Below, piece by piece: positions 11,804 to 26,008 of a stretch of DNA of 64,000 bases. Within the stretch, counting starts at the first letter, position 1, and every line of letters starts with the position of its first letter. This DNA is from Haliclona indistincta. Taxonomy: Eukaryota; Porifera; Demospongiae; Haplosclerida; Chalinidae. The notes below the pieces were generated by a model. The model worked only from the letters and a program-made list of their open reading frames with translations. It was not told the DNA's origin and did no database searches. The translations under genes were made by a program, and so were the position numbers. The stretch lies in the NCBI GenBank assembly GCA_964017065.1, contig OZ024784.1, positions 18,525,905-18,589,904 on the forward strand, read 5' to 3'.

Positions 11804-14159
11804 GAGAGAGAGAGAGAGACATAGAGAGAGAGAGAGAGAGTGAGAGTGAGAGAGAGTGTATGAGTGAGTGATCGATGAGTGGATGTGAGTGAGTGAGGGA
11901 GAGAGGAATATTCTTCACATTTTCATTCATGAGTACTGGCTCTATACCAAAGAATGGGTTCATTGGGAAGCCTGGTTTGGGTGTGCTGTTGTTGCTTGAT
12001 GGACGAGGAGTGATCATGATGCCTCCAGTCTCTAGAGAGAGAGTGTGTGAGGAGTGTGTGGAGTGTGTGAGTACCTGTCTGCCACCATGTGTCCACCACT
12101 GTACACCTTCCCTCACCCACCACATTATAGTACCATTTCCACGCCTCATCATTGAGCGGCTCACCAACTGAGAGGGAGAGAGAGAGAGAATGAGAGATGG
12201 GTGAGGACGCTGCTTGTCTGCTCACCACAGCCCAGGGTACGTATGGATGATCGGTCGTATTTCTTGACATAGTCGTCTCCTGATTTCAGCAGCAATCTGA
12301 GTGCAGTAGGTGCTGTGTAGAACTGAGTGATCTTGAGGCGCTCAACCATCTCCCAGTATCGACCTAAGCAAGAACAATGGTAAAATTTAAAAGAGAAAAT
12401 ACCCCCAGCAGTGGGGTCTGTCCCAGACACTGTACACTATCGAACACAATCCATGCTGTTTTTGATAATAAACACTTGATCAGTAGTATTTTCTTAGCAA
12501 AACATTTTGTGATAAGTGTATTGTCATCTTTGAGAAAGATGACAGTTGTTGGTAACAAAAAATATTTGTTTGCACTTGCTGATTTGAAAAACAGGGCTTG
12601 GTACAACAATGGTAATAATCATTATCAAAGCTGACCTGGTCCAGGGTATACTGGAGTGCTCTCAAACAGCACTGTTGTGCCTCCATTACTGAGGGGACCG
12701 TACACAACATACGAGTGACCAGTGATCCAACCAATGTCAGCCACACACGCAAATACATCACCAGGACGATAGTCAAATACATACTGAGAGAGAGGGAGGG
12801 AGAGAGAAGGAGAGAGAGGGAGGGAGAGAGAGAGAGAGGGAGGAGGAGAGAGAGAGAGAGGGAGGAGGAGAGAGAAAGAGCAATCAAATGAGCAGAGGGG
12901 AAGAGTATGTAAGTGAGTACCTGCTGTGTGAGTCCAGCCATGAGTAGGTAGCCAGCCTGAGTGTGCAGTATTCCCTTGGGCTTGCCGGTACTACCTGATG
13001 TGTACAGCATGAACAGAGGGTCCTCACTGTCCAGTGGTACAGGATCACACACACTAGCCTCTTTACTCATCTCCTGAGAGGGAGTGATACCAGCTACAAC
13101 ACACACTCACTCATTACCTCCTCTAGTCTGAGGTCCCTGTCTGCTACCATTGGTATATTGGCTCCTGTACGAGTAGCCACTATTACTCGTCTGACACACT
13201 CACAACCCTCCACTGCCTCATCTACTGTAGCCTTGAGAGGGATGGTCTTACCACCTCTCACTCCCTCATCAGCTGTAACCACAGTCTCTGCCTGACCTGA
13301 GAGAGAATAGCCAGTGAGGAGCGGGAGAGGGAGGATTAGCTACCATCAATAATCCTATTCCTGAGAGCCTCAGCACTGAATCCAGCAAACACAATACTGT
13401 GGAGCGGGAAATGCATTTGAACAAGCTGTTACCATAAATTAACACATCATGAACACACAGAATGCACTCAACCATGACATGCCTCACACTCACTCACCCA
13501 CCCACCCACTCACTCCACTTACCTATGCACAGCTCCGATACGTGCACAAGCCATCATGACTGCCACAGCTACAGGCATCATGGGCATGTACAGCACCACT
13601 CTGTCTCCCTTCTTGACTCCTAGTCTCTTCAGCATGTTAGCTACCTTGCAGGTCATCCCCAGCAGCTGCCTGCAGAGATATGGAGAAGCATGCAAGCAAT
13701 GAGAGTGATGGAGTACTTGTATGTGACAGTCTCGTGTTGGTTGGGCTCATCCTTCTCCCAGATCAGAGCTGGTCTATCAGGGTTCTGCTCGACATGACGG
13801 TCCAGACAGTTGTCTGTGCGTAAACATACAACAGTAGTGAAGATAACATGATATGTAGCAACCGCGATATGCTGTTGGTTCTCACCTGACACGTTGATCT
13901 TTCCACCGAGAAACCACCCAATCTTCCCCTCATTCATATCGCACTCCATGACGGTCTTGAACTCCTCCATCCAGCGCAGTCGCTGCCTAGCTAGGTCACC
14001 CCAGAACCGCCTAGGGTCTCGCAGACTCTCCTCGTACCATGCTGCGTTGCTCGGTGCTACGTGTTTTAGCTGCACCGGATAAGACACCGCCATTCCGTTC
14101 TCCTCCTCGTTGGTAGGTTTAGATTTCTTTGCAGCAGGTGGTTCGACTTCGCGATCCAT
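10851..14159 (-). CDS. ACSS2: acetyl-CoA synthetase, cytosolic/nuclear type (ACSS2-like), 15 exons
   Basis: This is the second acetate-CoA ligase, inverted relative to the copy at 2603-8775. Exons: 14159-13886, 13813-13717, 13669-13523, 13396-13344, 13296-13118, 13073-12921, 12783-12636, 12363-12226, 12167-12075, 12031-11919, 11721-11595, 11547-11420, 11368-11305, 11249-11128, 11027-10851, summing to 2013 nt (670 aa). Exons 2-14 have exactly the same lengths as in the other gene. The P-loop [28 protein letters not shown] and the [13 protein letters not shown] lysine motif are intact. The N-terminus ([20 protein letters not shown]) is acidic with a KKSK cluster, unlike a mitochondrial presequence, which suggests a cytosolic or nuclear enzyme supplying acetyl-CoA for lipids or histone acetylation. 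Several introns are nearly identical to those of the paralogue. The gene is head-to-head with COQ6. Confidence 0.92.
11723..11840. repeat. (AG)n microsatellite at a 3' splice site of the minus-strand ACSS gene
   Basis: A long AG run, which is CT on the coding strand, ends at the acceptor of exon 11. A similar run at 11029-11090 abuts the acceptor of exon 15, and a third at 12785-12880 abuts that of exon 7. Confidence 0.9.
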
Positions 14160-14304
14160 TATAAATACACTTGACCTTAGCTCTCAGCTGAGTCGCCTGA
14201 TGCCGAAAAGAAAAAGCGCGCCGTGTTTCGCCTTACGTCAAAATTTATGTCAAATTCTAATCAATTTTTAATTTAGTTTAGCTCCACCCACAACACGTAA
14301 GCGC
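14160..14304. promoter_or_regulatory. candidate bidirectional promoter of ACSS2-like gene and COQ6
   Basis: Only 145 bp separate the two divergent start codons. The left half is GC-rich (GAAAAAGCGCGCCGTG), the right half AT-rich. No TATA box or factor site is claimed; the inference rests on the short divergent gap. Confidence 0.5.
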
Positions 14305-17018
<2,714 letters not shown>

Positions 17019-17374
17019 AACATTGTCTACTGCTTGTTTGCTGAAATGATAGTCCTGTTAGAACTCAGGTTATCTTAATCTTTTGTTTTTCTTTTGTGCA
17101 GGATTATATTATCTCTCAAGCTCAAAAAACACACTAACTACTAAAAATACACATGTAACTGCTTACTGTTGATTTGTGTTTGGTCAAACAGTGTGGACTT
17201 TTCCGTGGTCACGTAAAGAGCAACAATTAAATTTTGTTTTTATTTTATAGATAACACCACGATATAGTTGGAACACTATTACACTATTTTGTGCTATTAT
17301 CATAACAATGATGCTTATGTGAAATGATGGTTTATGGAGGAAGCATTAGAAACATAAGAAACATAAATCACTGT
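17019..17374. other. intergenic between convergent COQ6 and ERO1
   Basis: This AT-rich gap between the two stop codons holds only presumed 3' UTRs. No further gene is seen. Confidence 0.5.
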
Positions 17375-19783
17375 CTAGAGGTCTGTTCTAGGCTGACTAC
17401 TGGATGATCTGGTTTTTAAAACTGGTTTGACCTGTAATAAGACACGCACATGATTGTGAGCACATCTCTCACACTATCATACCTTCATATTTCTGAAATT
17501 TTGAATAGCTTGTATACTACTGGAAAACCTGTAACAAGACAAATCATCACTTATTATCTGGCAACATTGACTGCCAAAACAGAAAAGTATTAACTATGAT
17601 GTGAGTCAACCAATTAAACTTATCATAAGACAAGCAATTATTCCTTACCTGCCGAGAACATTGAAGAGTGCTACGATCTCAGTGCGTGATAGCTGTAGTT
17701 GATCGAGATGACGACGAGTGAACAGTATCTTGAGAGCAGCTCCTACACCAGCAACCTGCACCTTGCCCCACAGCTTACACTTATCACACCCAACACAATC
17801 CATGATACGAGATATGTTCCTGAAGTGATCTCGAAACTCCTCCTACCATGAGACAGGTGATGACACAAGGAGAGGTGGTCAGCCATCTTACCTTGAGTTG
17901 TTTGGAAGAGCTGCTCGTAAACATTTGGCTCTCATCAAAGAGACTGTGACACCCCCTAGTAACAAGCACGCATAAAACATACGTTCACAAAAGGCTTTCT
18001 CACTTGGCTGCAGCTACTAGTTGAAGGAGAAGGCTCTTGACGGCTGCATCCACTTCAGTATTGCCGGTATAGAACTGGTGTCTCCTCCAGTAGCTCTCTG
18101 CCTTAGTGACTGCTCTTAGCACGACCAGGTAGCTAAAATACAGGTTTTTTAGCCTGTAAGGGCCTAAAGAGAGAGAGAGCAATAGCGTTGATTGATTTGC
18201 TGTGATAGTCTCTCTTACCTTGACCATCGGTTGTGTCAGATTCAAATCTGTTCACAAATTCATTCAAATTTGGACCAAATCTCATCTTAGTACGAGCTAC
18301 AGTAAGATCAAGTGAGTGAGTGAGTGAATGAGTGAGTGAGTGAGTGAGTGAGTGAATAAGTGAGTGAGTGTGTGAGTGAATGAGTGAGTGAATGAGTGAG
18401 TGAATGAGTGAATGAGTGAGTGAGTGAGTGAGTGAGTGAGTGAGTGAGTGAACCAGAGGAGGGTCTTACATGATAGTAGATATTCAGCTGATAGGTGAAT
18501 ATTAATGCTGGCGTGCATCCCTGAGATGAGTCTGAAGAATGCTCTCTTCTCTAAACACGACTCTACCACACAACACACAATAGCAATTACTGCACAATTT
18601 TGGTCTAACCTTGACGACTAGCTGCCTCGAGTGAAACAAATGGATTATCCTTAGGTCTTTAGAGAAATGAGGTGTCAGTTATGAAGAATAATCATGAAAG
18701 GGAGAGAGAGAAAGGGAGAGAGCGTGTAAGAAGGAAGGGAGATTGTGTGAGAGGGTGCGAGTGAGAGGAAGGGCGAGGTGCTAACATCAGTTCACAATAC
18801 CTGAAGCAGTTCTCTTTGTAGATGGCATTCCATATTCTGTGGGGAGAGCGGCCAGAGTATCCAGTATATCGCTCTGGATTCAACACCAGGTCGATATAAG
18901 GGGCACTGTCACCTTGCTGTTGGTCTAAGAGAGAGAGAAAACAAGAGAGAAATGAAGAGAGAAGAGGAAGAAAACGATATTTCATCACCTTCAACATCGC
19001 AGAATTCCTCTTCACTGTCATCGTGACTGGTCCATTGCTCAAACTTTCTAAACAGCTCTAAGCTAGGAGATACTCACAGGTCATGTGACAGTCACACAGT
19101 TGTCACATGCTAGTCACCTGATAGTGCTGTTCACTATGCTCAGCTCTCTCTCCTCCTCTGTCTCTTCATCACATGACCTCACCAGCTCACTAGATGACCC
19201 CTGGAGAAAAGGAAGTGATTGTAACGAAACAGACAGACCGAGTACACTTACGTTACCCTTTAGGAAGGCAGGGACCTCATCCTGTGTATGGGTAGGTATA
19301 ATGCTGTAATACGTACGTACTAGCTGCTTGGTAGACTTACCTCAGTATATTTTTCCACCTGACAGTCCTTGAGCACGCACCTACCATCGTCACTCCAGAA
19401 GGGACATATTCTACTGAGGTTGACCTGTGGATTCGTGACATGATCACAGCGACGTATGTTACTTGCTGCTCACCTGGAAGAATCTGAAGTAGGTTTTCCT
19501 GACTAGTTCTGAAATGAGAGGATAGATCTTGTCCTCGTTCAGTGAGTCTACTGTCTCCACGTCACAGCAGCACTCGTCTACTGGACCTGATAGCTGTAGC
19601 ATGAAGACACACCTAATTAATATTCATCACCACACGTCACTCCTAACCCACCTCACAGAAGCAGTCGTCCAGCTTCTTGAGCGAGTTGCCTCTCTCAGCA
19701 ATGTCCTTCAGTGGATTTGTGACTGACAGCATCTGCCCGCTAGCACCACCGAGCAGCGCTACACACAACACGAGAGCTAACAT
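17375..19783 (-). CDS. ERO1: ERO1-like endoplasmic reticulum oxidoreductase
   Basis: ERO1 is the FAD-bound ER lumenal oxidase that recharges protein disulfide isomerase and passes electrons to oxygen. The ATG at 19781-19783 begins a signal peptide ([16 protein letters not shown]). The first exons are 19783-19652, 19593-19474, 19424-19341 and 19281-19252. Visible family motifs in order are [38 protein letters not shown], then [14 protein letters not shown] with [62 protein letters not shown], where CxxCxxC is the active disulfide, and ALKILF. The final exon encodes [12 protein letters not shown] and stops at 17375-17377. Introns are short, one holding a (GAGT)n repeat. The gene is head-to-head with TANGO1, another ER secretory factor. 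One ERO1 is normal for invertebrates; which vertebrate paralogue it resembles was not determined. Confidence 0.92.
18313..18452. repeat. (GAGT)n microsatellite in ERO1 intron
   Basis: About 140 bp of GAGT repeats with GAAT variants, spanning the intron upstream of the RLKNLYF exon. Confidence 0.9.
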
Positions 19784-20006
19784 CTCAACTAGCTCGTACT
19801 CGATCGCTCAAGGGGGCGTGACACTCTACAAGGTGCATTTCAATATTATTGTGGTCCACGTGAACCGCTAATTTAGAAAACGCTGTGAGAACCTGCCCAC
19901 TAGCTGTGATACTGTCATGCCAACCAGCTGTCTCTGCTAGCGTCCTACGGATTGTTTCAGTCTTTACTAGGAGCTACTAGTGACGGCAGATTGAGCTATA
20001 AAGAGA
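19784..20006. promoter_or_regulatory. candidate bidirectional promoter of ERO1 and TANGO1
   Basis: 223 bp separate the divergent ATGs of two ER secretory genes. The segment includes CCACGTGAAC, which resembles an ACGTG core as used by UPR bZIP factors; this match is short and may be chance. Confidence 0.5.
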
Positions 20007-22626
20007 ATGGGTTTGAAACCAGCGAGACTCGCCATGTTGTTGGCGGTGACAGGTGTACTACTAGCTGTGGTTCAGCTAGCTTCATCCAGCAGTAAGCTGT
20101 GCTGTGACCCAGACTGTTCACGTGAGTATGGCAGGTCGTTACTGTGTGTACGTAGTCTTGTCATGTTTGTACCGCCTCTTGTCAACCATTGTCTGTTTCT
20201 ACTCTTATTAGAGCCCATTTCTCTGGCCCGGAGTCGAGTGAGGCATCTACCAAAAGACAAACAATTCCTGAGCTTCCCAGCTCGAGCATCCATTACTGTG
20301 CTAGCTAAGAATGTTGGGAATGAAGACATATGGGAGGGAAAGGTAAGACAAAGAAAACACTGTGTAATATAATTATTGGTGCTGTTGTAGATATTCGATA
20401 CTAAGGGACTCATACACAAGGACAATGTTGAGGAGCTACAGGTGTTGTGCCCTGACCCTCAATACTGGAACAAGGAGGAAGAGGAGCAACAACAACAGGT
20501 GTGGCTTCATATCACTGTACTAGTCCATTGTGTTATGGCTTTGTTCTCTAACTATAATGAGCTTCACTTCCTCACATTGACTGCTGCATGACTGACTGAC
20601 TCTATGTTGTGTGTGTTTGTGTGTGATATATCTGCCTTTATCATTGTAGAATGTTGCAGAGAATCAAAATACCAACCATCAGACTGGTCAGCAACAACCA
20701 CTGGCAGTAGACCAGCAGACCAATAACCAACCACCGGTAGACCAGCAGACCAATAACCAACCACCGGTAGACCAACAGACCAATAACCAACCACCGGTAG
20801 ACCAGCAGACCAATAACCAACCACCGGTCGATCAGCAGACCAATAACTTACCTCAGGCCAATAGCCAACCTCCGGTAGACCAGCAGACTAACAACCAACT
20901 CCCAGTAGACCAGCAAATTAATAACCAACCACCGGTAGACCAGCAGACCAATAACCAACCACCTGTAGACCAGCAGACCAATAACCAACCACCTGTAGAC
21001 CAGCAGACCAATAACCAACCTTCAATAGATGATGGTAACCGACAGACTGACCAGAAGACTGATAGTCAACCTCTTCCAGTGGACAATGGTCAAACTAATA
21101 ATCAACAAGCAACAAACTATGATTACCAGCAGACCAATAGCCAACCACCTCCAATGGACAATGGTAATCAACAGACTGCCGATAATAACCAGCAGACTGA
21201 TAATATGGAAGACTGGCAAGGAGGGAGATATGTGTCGCCGCCTCCTCCAACATTTGAACCACCAGCAGCAGTTGACTCTGGATCACCAGCTGATGATGAC
21301 TGGACCAAGATGATGATGAACAACATGCTAGAGCCTGACCCCTTACCAGCAGTACCTGATGAGGTGAGGCAGTGGAGAGGGCAGCAGCAGCTGTCTCCTC
21401 CTCCTCATGAAGGTACACCTCAGCATCACCCAGCCTGGTTTAACCCTGCTGCACCACCTCATAATGACCTACCTCACTCAGATGAGTCCCCACCCACTAA
21501 TGACATGCCCACTAACCAGGAACACCGTGTGACAGAAAATAATGACATTGATAAGGCAGAGAACCAAGACATGATAGAACAAAGAGACTCATCTGATGAT
21601 GTGGGTGGAGCTAACCAGCAGTCAGTCACACCTCCTATGAACTATCAGCAACCACCATCAGAGCAAGAACTAAAGGAGGAGTCAGCAGCAATGACCACAC
21701 CTACTCCACTGCCGTCTGTGCTCAATGATCGTGACGGCAGCTCTGATGTCAAGGATCAGCCTACTAGTGATCCTCCTTCAGATGAGCAGGAGCAAGTCGA
21801 TCCAGTCAATGAACCAGGTGATACTGGCAGGGAAGAAGTGCCCACACAACAAAATGGGCAGGAGAAGCCATTGGAAGAGCAAGCTACAGCAGAGTCTACC
21901 CCATTGAGTGATTTTCCTCAACTACAAGAGTCATCACACTTACCTGAGGAATGGCAGCATACTACCACCACTACACAGCAACCATCACAAACAAGTGACA
22001 TCCCTCCTTCCTTCCAGCAACAGCCATCACCTTCAAGTGACATCCCTCCTTTCCAACAACAAGAGTACTCATCACACACTCCTGAAGAACAGCAGTACAC
22101 TACACAGGAGCTTCCTCCTCAACCATCTCCTTCAGTAGGGGCACAACCCGAGCTTACTCCATCTTTCACACCCGGATTAGAACAGTGGAGTGATCAACCG
22201 ATCAATGATCAGAATCAACCAGATCAGCAAGCTAGCAATCAACCGATCAATGATCAGAATCAACCAGATCAGCAAGCTAGCAATCAACCAATCAATGATC
22301 AGAATCAACCAATCACTGATCAGAATCAACCAATCACTGATCAACTAGTCACTGAGTCAAGTAGTACTACAGTTTTTGCTGAACCAAGCTATGATCCAGT
22401 ATCGCCGCCACAAAAGAGTAGACAGCCTGTATTATCAGAGACTCCTGTCCACTATCATAGAGATGCTGGTCGTGGGTTCAGCTTTGAGGAGAGAGACATG
22501 GAGTGTCCGCCATGTTCTGTGCCTGTTTTCCTCCAGCTAGCTTATAATATTGTACCTGAAACAATAGCCGATCAGCTGATAGCAATGGTTAGTGAGTAAT
22601 AACAGCATGTTCACTCCTTTTAGTCT

Positions 22627-22716
<90 letters not shown>

Positions 22717-25700
22717 GGGACCTGACGTTGCTATAGTCGCTGTGCTGGCTACCTCCATTGCCATCATCATTCCACTCTGTCTCTCATGCTGTAGTTCATG
22801 GAAATCAGTGAGTTGCACCCATACACTACTAACATTATTAACCCTTTCCCTACAAAAGGCTTCCGGAACTCAAAGAAAACTTCAAAAAGAGAAAGGTGAG
22901 TTGGTCCTTGGTACCAGTTGCTGCTAGTGGTATTCCTCCTCTTCTGTCAGCTGCTAGAACTAGTGCTGAAAAACAGCTCAAGAAACTAAGCTCTGAGAAA
23001 TCTCGCAGTGCATCTGATATTCAGAACCTGACCACTCAGGTTAGACGTGTACCAGTGAATCTCTCCTATTCCCTTTCGTCCCTTGCAGCTGCAAGGCTGT
23101 CAGGAAGAAATCGAGAGAGATAAGCAAGGACTGTGGGACCTGGAGAACATCAAGCTTGGTCTAGAGGTAAGGGCATGCAGGCACGTGGTGCTACACACAC
23201 TCACTCTCCTCATGTTAGGAGGAGAAGCAAACCCTGACGCAATCAGTGACTAACTTGCAACTAGAGTCCTCTCAGTACCAAGCAGCTGTCAACCAGCTGC
23301 AGGGAGAGCTGTCCACCGCCAGGTCACAGCTAGCTACTGCAATGGATGACCAGGGCCGCTTGCACTCTCAGCTTCAAGAAGTAAGACAGAGACATCTTTA
23401 CGTCTGAACTTCTTTATTCCTCTCTTCAACAGTCACAGCTGGTTAGACAGGAGCTAGAAGGTGCTAAAGACCAGCTTGAACAAGAGGTTTACAACGCCCA
23501 ACAGACCCTTAGTCAGTTGAAGCAGCTACATGGAACAGTAGGCAGCCATTGTTGTCACTCCTATGATCCTCTGCCTTATCACTAGCTTACCGAGGAGCAT
23601 TCTGATCTACAGACCAAGTGGCAGAATATCGAAGAACAATTAGAGAGCACACAGACAGAGAGAACTAACCTTGGACAACTCCTGGAAGAGAAGGAGACTG
23701 AAATACAGGTGTGTCACACACACACACACACGTAATTCTCTCTCTGTTGATCAACATTTTGTATGCAGACTCTGAAGCAATGCTTGCAACAGCTCAGTAA
23801 CGGTGGAAAAGAAGATGAAGAAAATGGCGAGGAAGAAGAACACGGAGCAAAGCTTGATCGTATACAGTCACTCCTAGACACCTCTAAGGCAAGATGACAG
23901 ATGCACAGACAACCAACGACATTCCTCTCACAGGCTCAGACTGATCTTCGTGTGATGACAGAGGAGAGAGACAGGCTACAACAGCAGGTCCAGGAGCTGA
24001 CGTTGTCTGTTGATCAGCTGAGGAGTGACAACAAGTCACTAGAGGCAGAGATCTCATCACTTCACTCTGACAGAGCAACTGTTGCAAAACAGAAACAGGA
24101 GACTCAAATGAAGCTAAAGACACTCACTGAGTACTTTGAACAGAAAGAACTACATCTACACAAGTGAGGTAGCTAAATATGACAGGCTCACTCTTTTGTT
24201 CTTTTTTCCAGGAAACTTGGTGCGGAGGAGGTTGTTCGTCAACAGGTCCAGTCGCGAGAGGCACTTGCTGTAGAGCGGGCAACTGTAGTGGAACAAGAGA
24301 GAGAGAAGGAGAGGTGGGTGTGTCTGATAGTGCTGATTCGATATTACTTTGCTTAATTAGAGAGGAGCTGAAGGAGCTGCGTAAGCAAATGACAGACATT
24401 GAAAAGAGCTTAATGCAGCAAGTGAGAGAGTGATCAATATTGTAGCATGTGTTTAAAATGGTTGTTGCTTTAGGTCGTGACCAATGAGAAGAGAGCGGAA
24501 GATGCTTTGGTGAGTGGGTGATCTACAACTGTGTGGTTAGTTGATTGTGTTTGTTCAGTCGCAGCTACGTCGTACAGAGCAAGACCTGAGGACTGCTAAT
24601 AGAGAGGTGACCGTGCTAAAGAGACAGTGAGTGATCGGTCTCATAGTATACAATATACATGCACTGCTCGTGTGCTACAGAATTGCTGATATGGAGAGAG
24701 GAGCTCACCTTCGCCCACCCAGCCCGGGACGAAGACCACTCCTCCCACCTGATCGCAGATGTAAGCATGAGTGAGTACTGCTTACTAAAAACTCTTCTTC
24801 CCTATCTCCTCTAGCTCCTCCTGCACCACGTCCTCCTTACAACGGGTAAGTGTCTCATGCTACAATGCTGCGCTGTGAGTGTATTTTGTAGTTCCATGGG
24901 ACCCCCTCTGCATAGAGGACCTCCCGGCCCTCCTCCTCCTGGGCAATCTCTTCCACCCATTCGTCCTCGCACTTCTTCACCAATGGACGAAGTGGATGCA
25001 CGCTCTGTCCACAATGAGACACACCCATCTCACAATGAGACACACCCACCTCTCAATGTTCAGAGGAGACCGCTCTCTCGTGGGCCACTAGACCAGCCTC
25101 GTCATCCCAATGATCACTTGGAGCGCTCTAGACCCCCACCACCCGGTATGGAGGCCCGAGACCCATACCAGTTCAGGCCTCAGGATCCTCACGCCATGGG
25201 GCCGCCACCACCACGATCAAGATACTCTCCTCCTCCTCGCGGCTACCCTCCACATGGTCCTCCCAGTAGACCAAGGAGCAGTATGAGTGAGAGGAGTCTG
25301 CATGAGGAGTCCTTTGAACGACCAAGACACTCTCAGGATCGACCACCAATCCCGGGCAATCTCGAGCATCGGCCTCGTATGCCTCCACCTGATTTCTATC
25401 CTCCTGACAGGCGACGCCCACCTTCAGGCCCCACCTACTCAGAGCTAGCTGGTGACCCTCCGTACCACCCACCTCCCCCTCGTGGTATGGGTTACCCGCC
25501 TCCTCGAGGGCCTGGGTTTGTCCCTCGAGCCGGCAGCTATCCCCCTCCTCCTAGAGGCGGTGGGTTCCCTCCTCGTGATCCTAGGATGCTGTCATCTCCT
25601 CATCTTACCTCTGGTCCTCTCCGTCCTAGCTCTCGTCCACCTCCCCCACCAGCACACAGTCTACCAGCTAGTGTTGGATACCAGGTACGTGTTAGTATGT

Positions 25701-25781
25701 ATGAAGAACTTGATCTCCTTCCTTCTCTCTCAGCATGGATCAGAGCCGCAGAGTAACACAGGAGGAACAGAGAATGTGTAA
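20007..25781 (+). CDS. MIA3: TANGO1/MIA3-like cargo receptor for ER export
   Basis: TANGO1 spans the membrane at ER exit sites, binding bulky cargo such as collagen (via HSP47 in vertebrates) in the lumen and COPII in the cytosol. A signal peptide (MLLAVTGVLLAVVQLA) leads into a MIA-type SH3 domain across exons 1-3 (20007-20121, 20212-20342, 20391-20498): LCCDPDCS, PISLARSRVRHLPKDKQFLSF, IWEGKIFDTKGLIHKDNVEEL. The huge exon 20650-22587 encodes a Gln/Asn/Pro-rich lumenal region with tandem repeats. A membrane segment (VAIVAVLATSIAIIIPLCL) follows in 22718-22807, then many coiled-coil exons to about 24730. Last comes a Pro/Arg-rich domain (24890-25684) of PPPPRG type, which in the family binds Sec23. 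The stop is at about 25779-25781. The order SH3, lumenal spacer, membrane segment, coiled coils and PRD is diagnostic. One intron uses a GC donor. Confidence 0.9.
20690..21135 (+). repeat. 30-bp coding tandem repeat in TANGO1 lumenal region
   Basis: About a dozen in-frame copies of a unit encoding roughly PPVDQQTNNQ, some nearly identical at the DNA level (CCGGTAGACCAGCAGACCAA). A separate 15-residue repeat (NQPINDQNQPDQQAS type) lies at about 22190-22345. Confidence 0.9.
22627..22717. repeat. (CT)n microsatellite at a TANGO1 3' splice site
   Basis: Roughly 90 bp of CT dinucleotides run directly into the CAG acceptor of the transmembrane exon. Confidence 0.95.
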
Positions 25782-26008
25782 TAATGACTCCTCACAGCAG
25801 CCTAGGCTTTCTAGCTCAATACATTTTAGGTTATTTAAATTATTTTAGTACAGAACAACTCTAGGTCAGTGGTGGGTTATCACTGGATAACGCAGGTACT
25901 GTTGTTGATAGGAGATTATTGAACAAAGATATCAATTTTTACAATCACTTTGTGACTCTTATGAAACTCAATCTTGAATACAACATGATAATACAATAAA
26001 AAATAATT

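Noticed and set aside
21079..22599. Separate 506-residue protein starting at 21079
   Set aside because: The frame is the interior of the large TANGO1 lumenal exon; the true exon starts at 20650.
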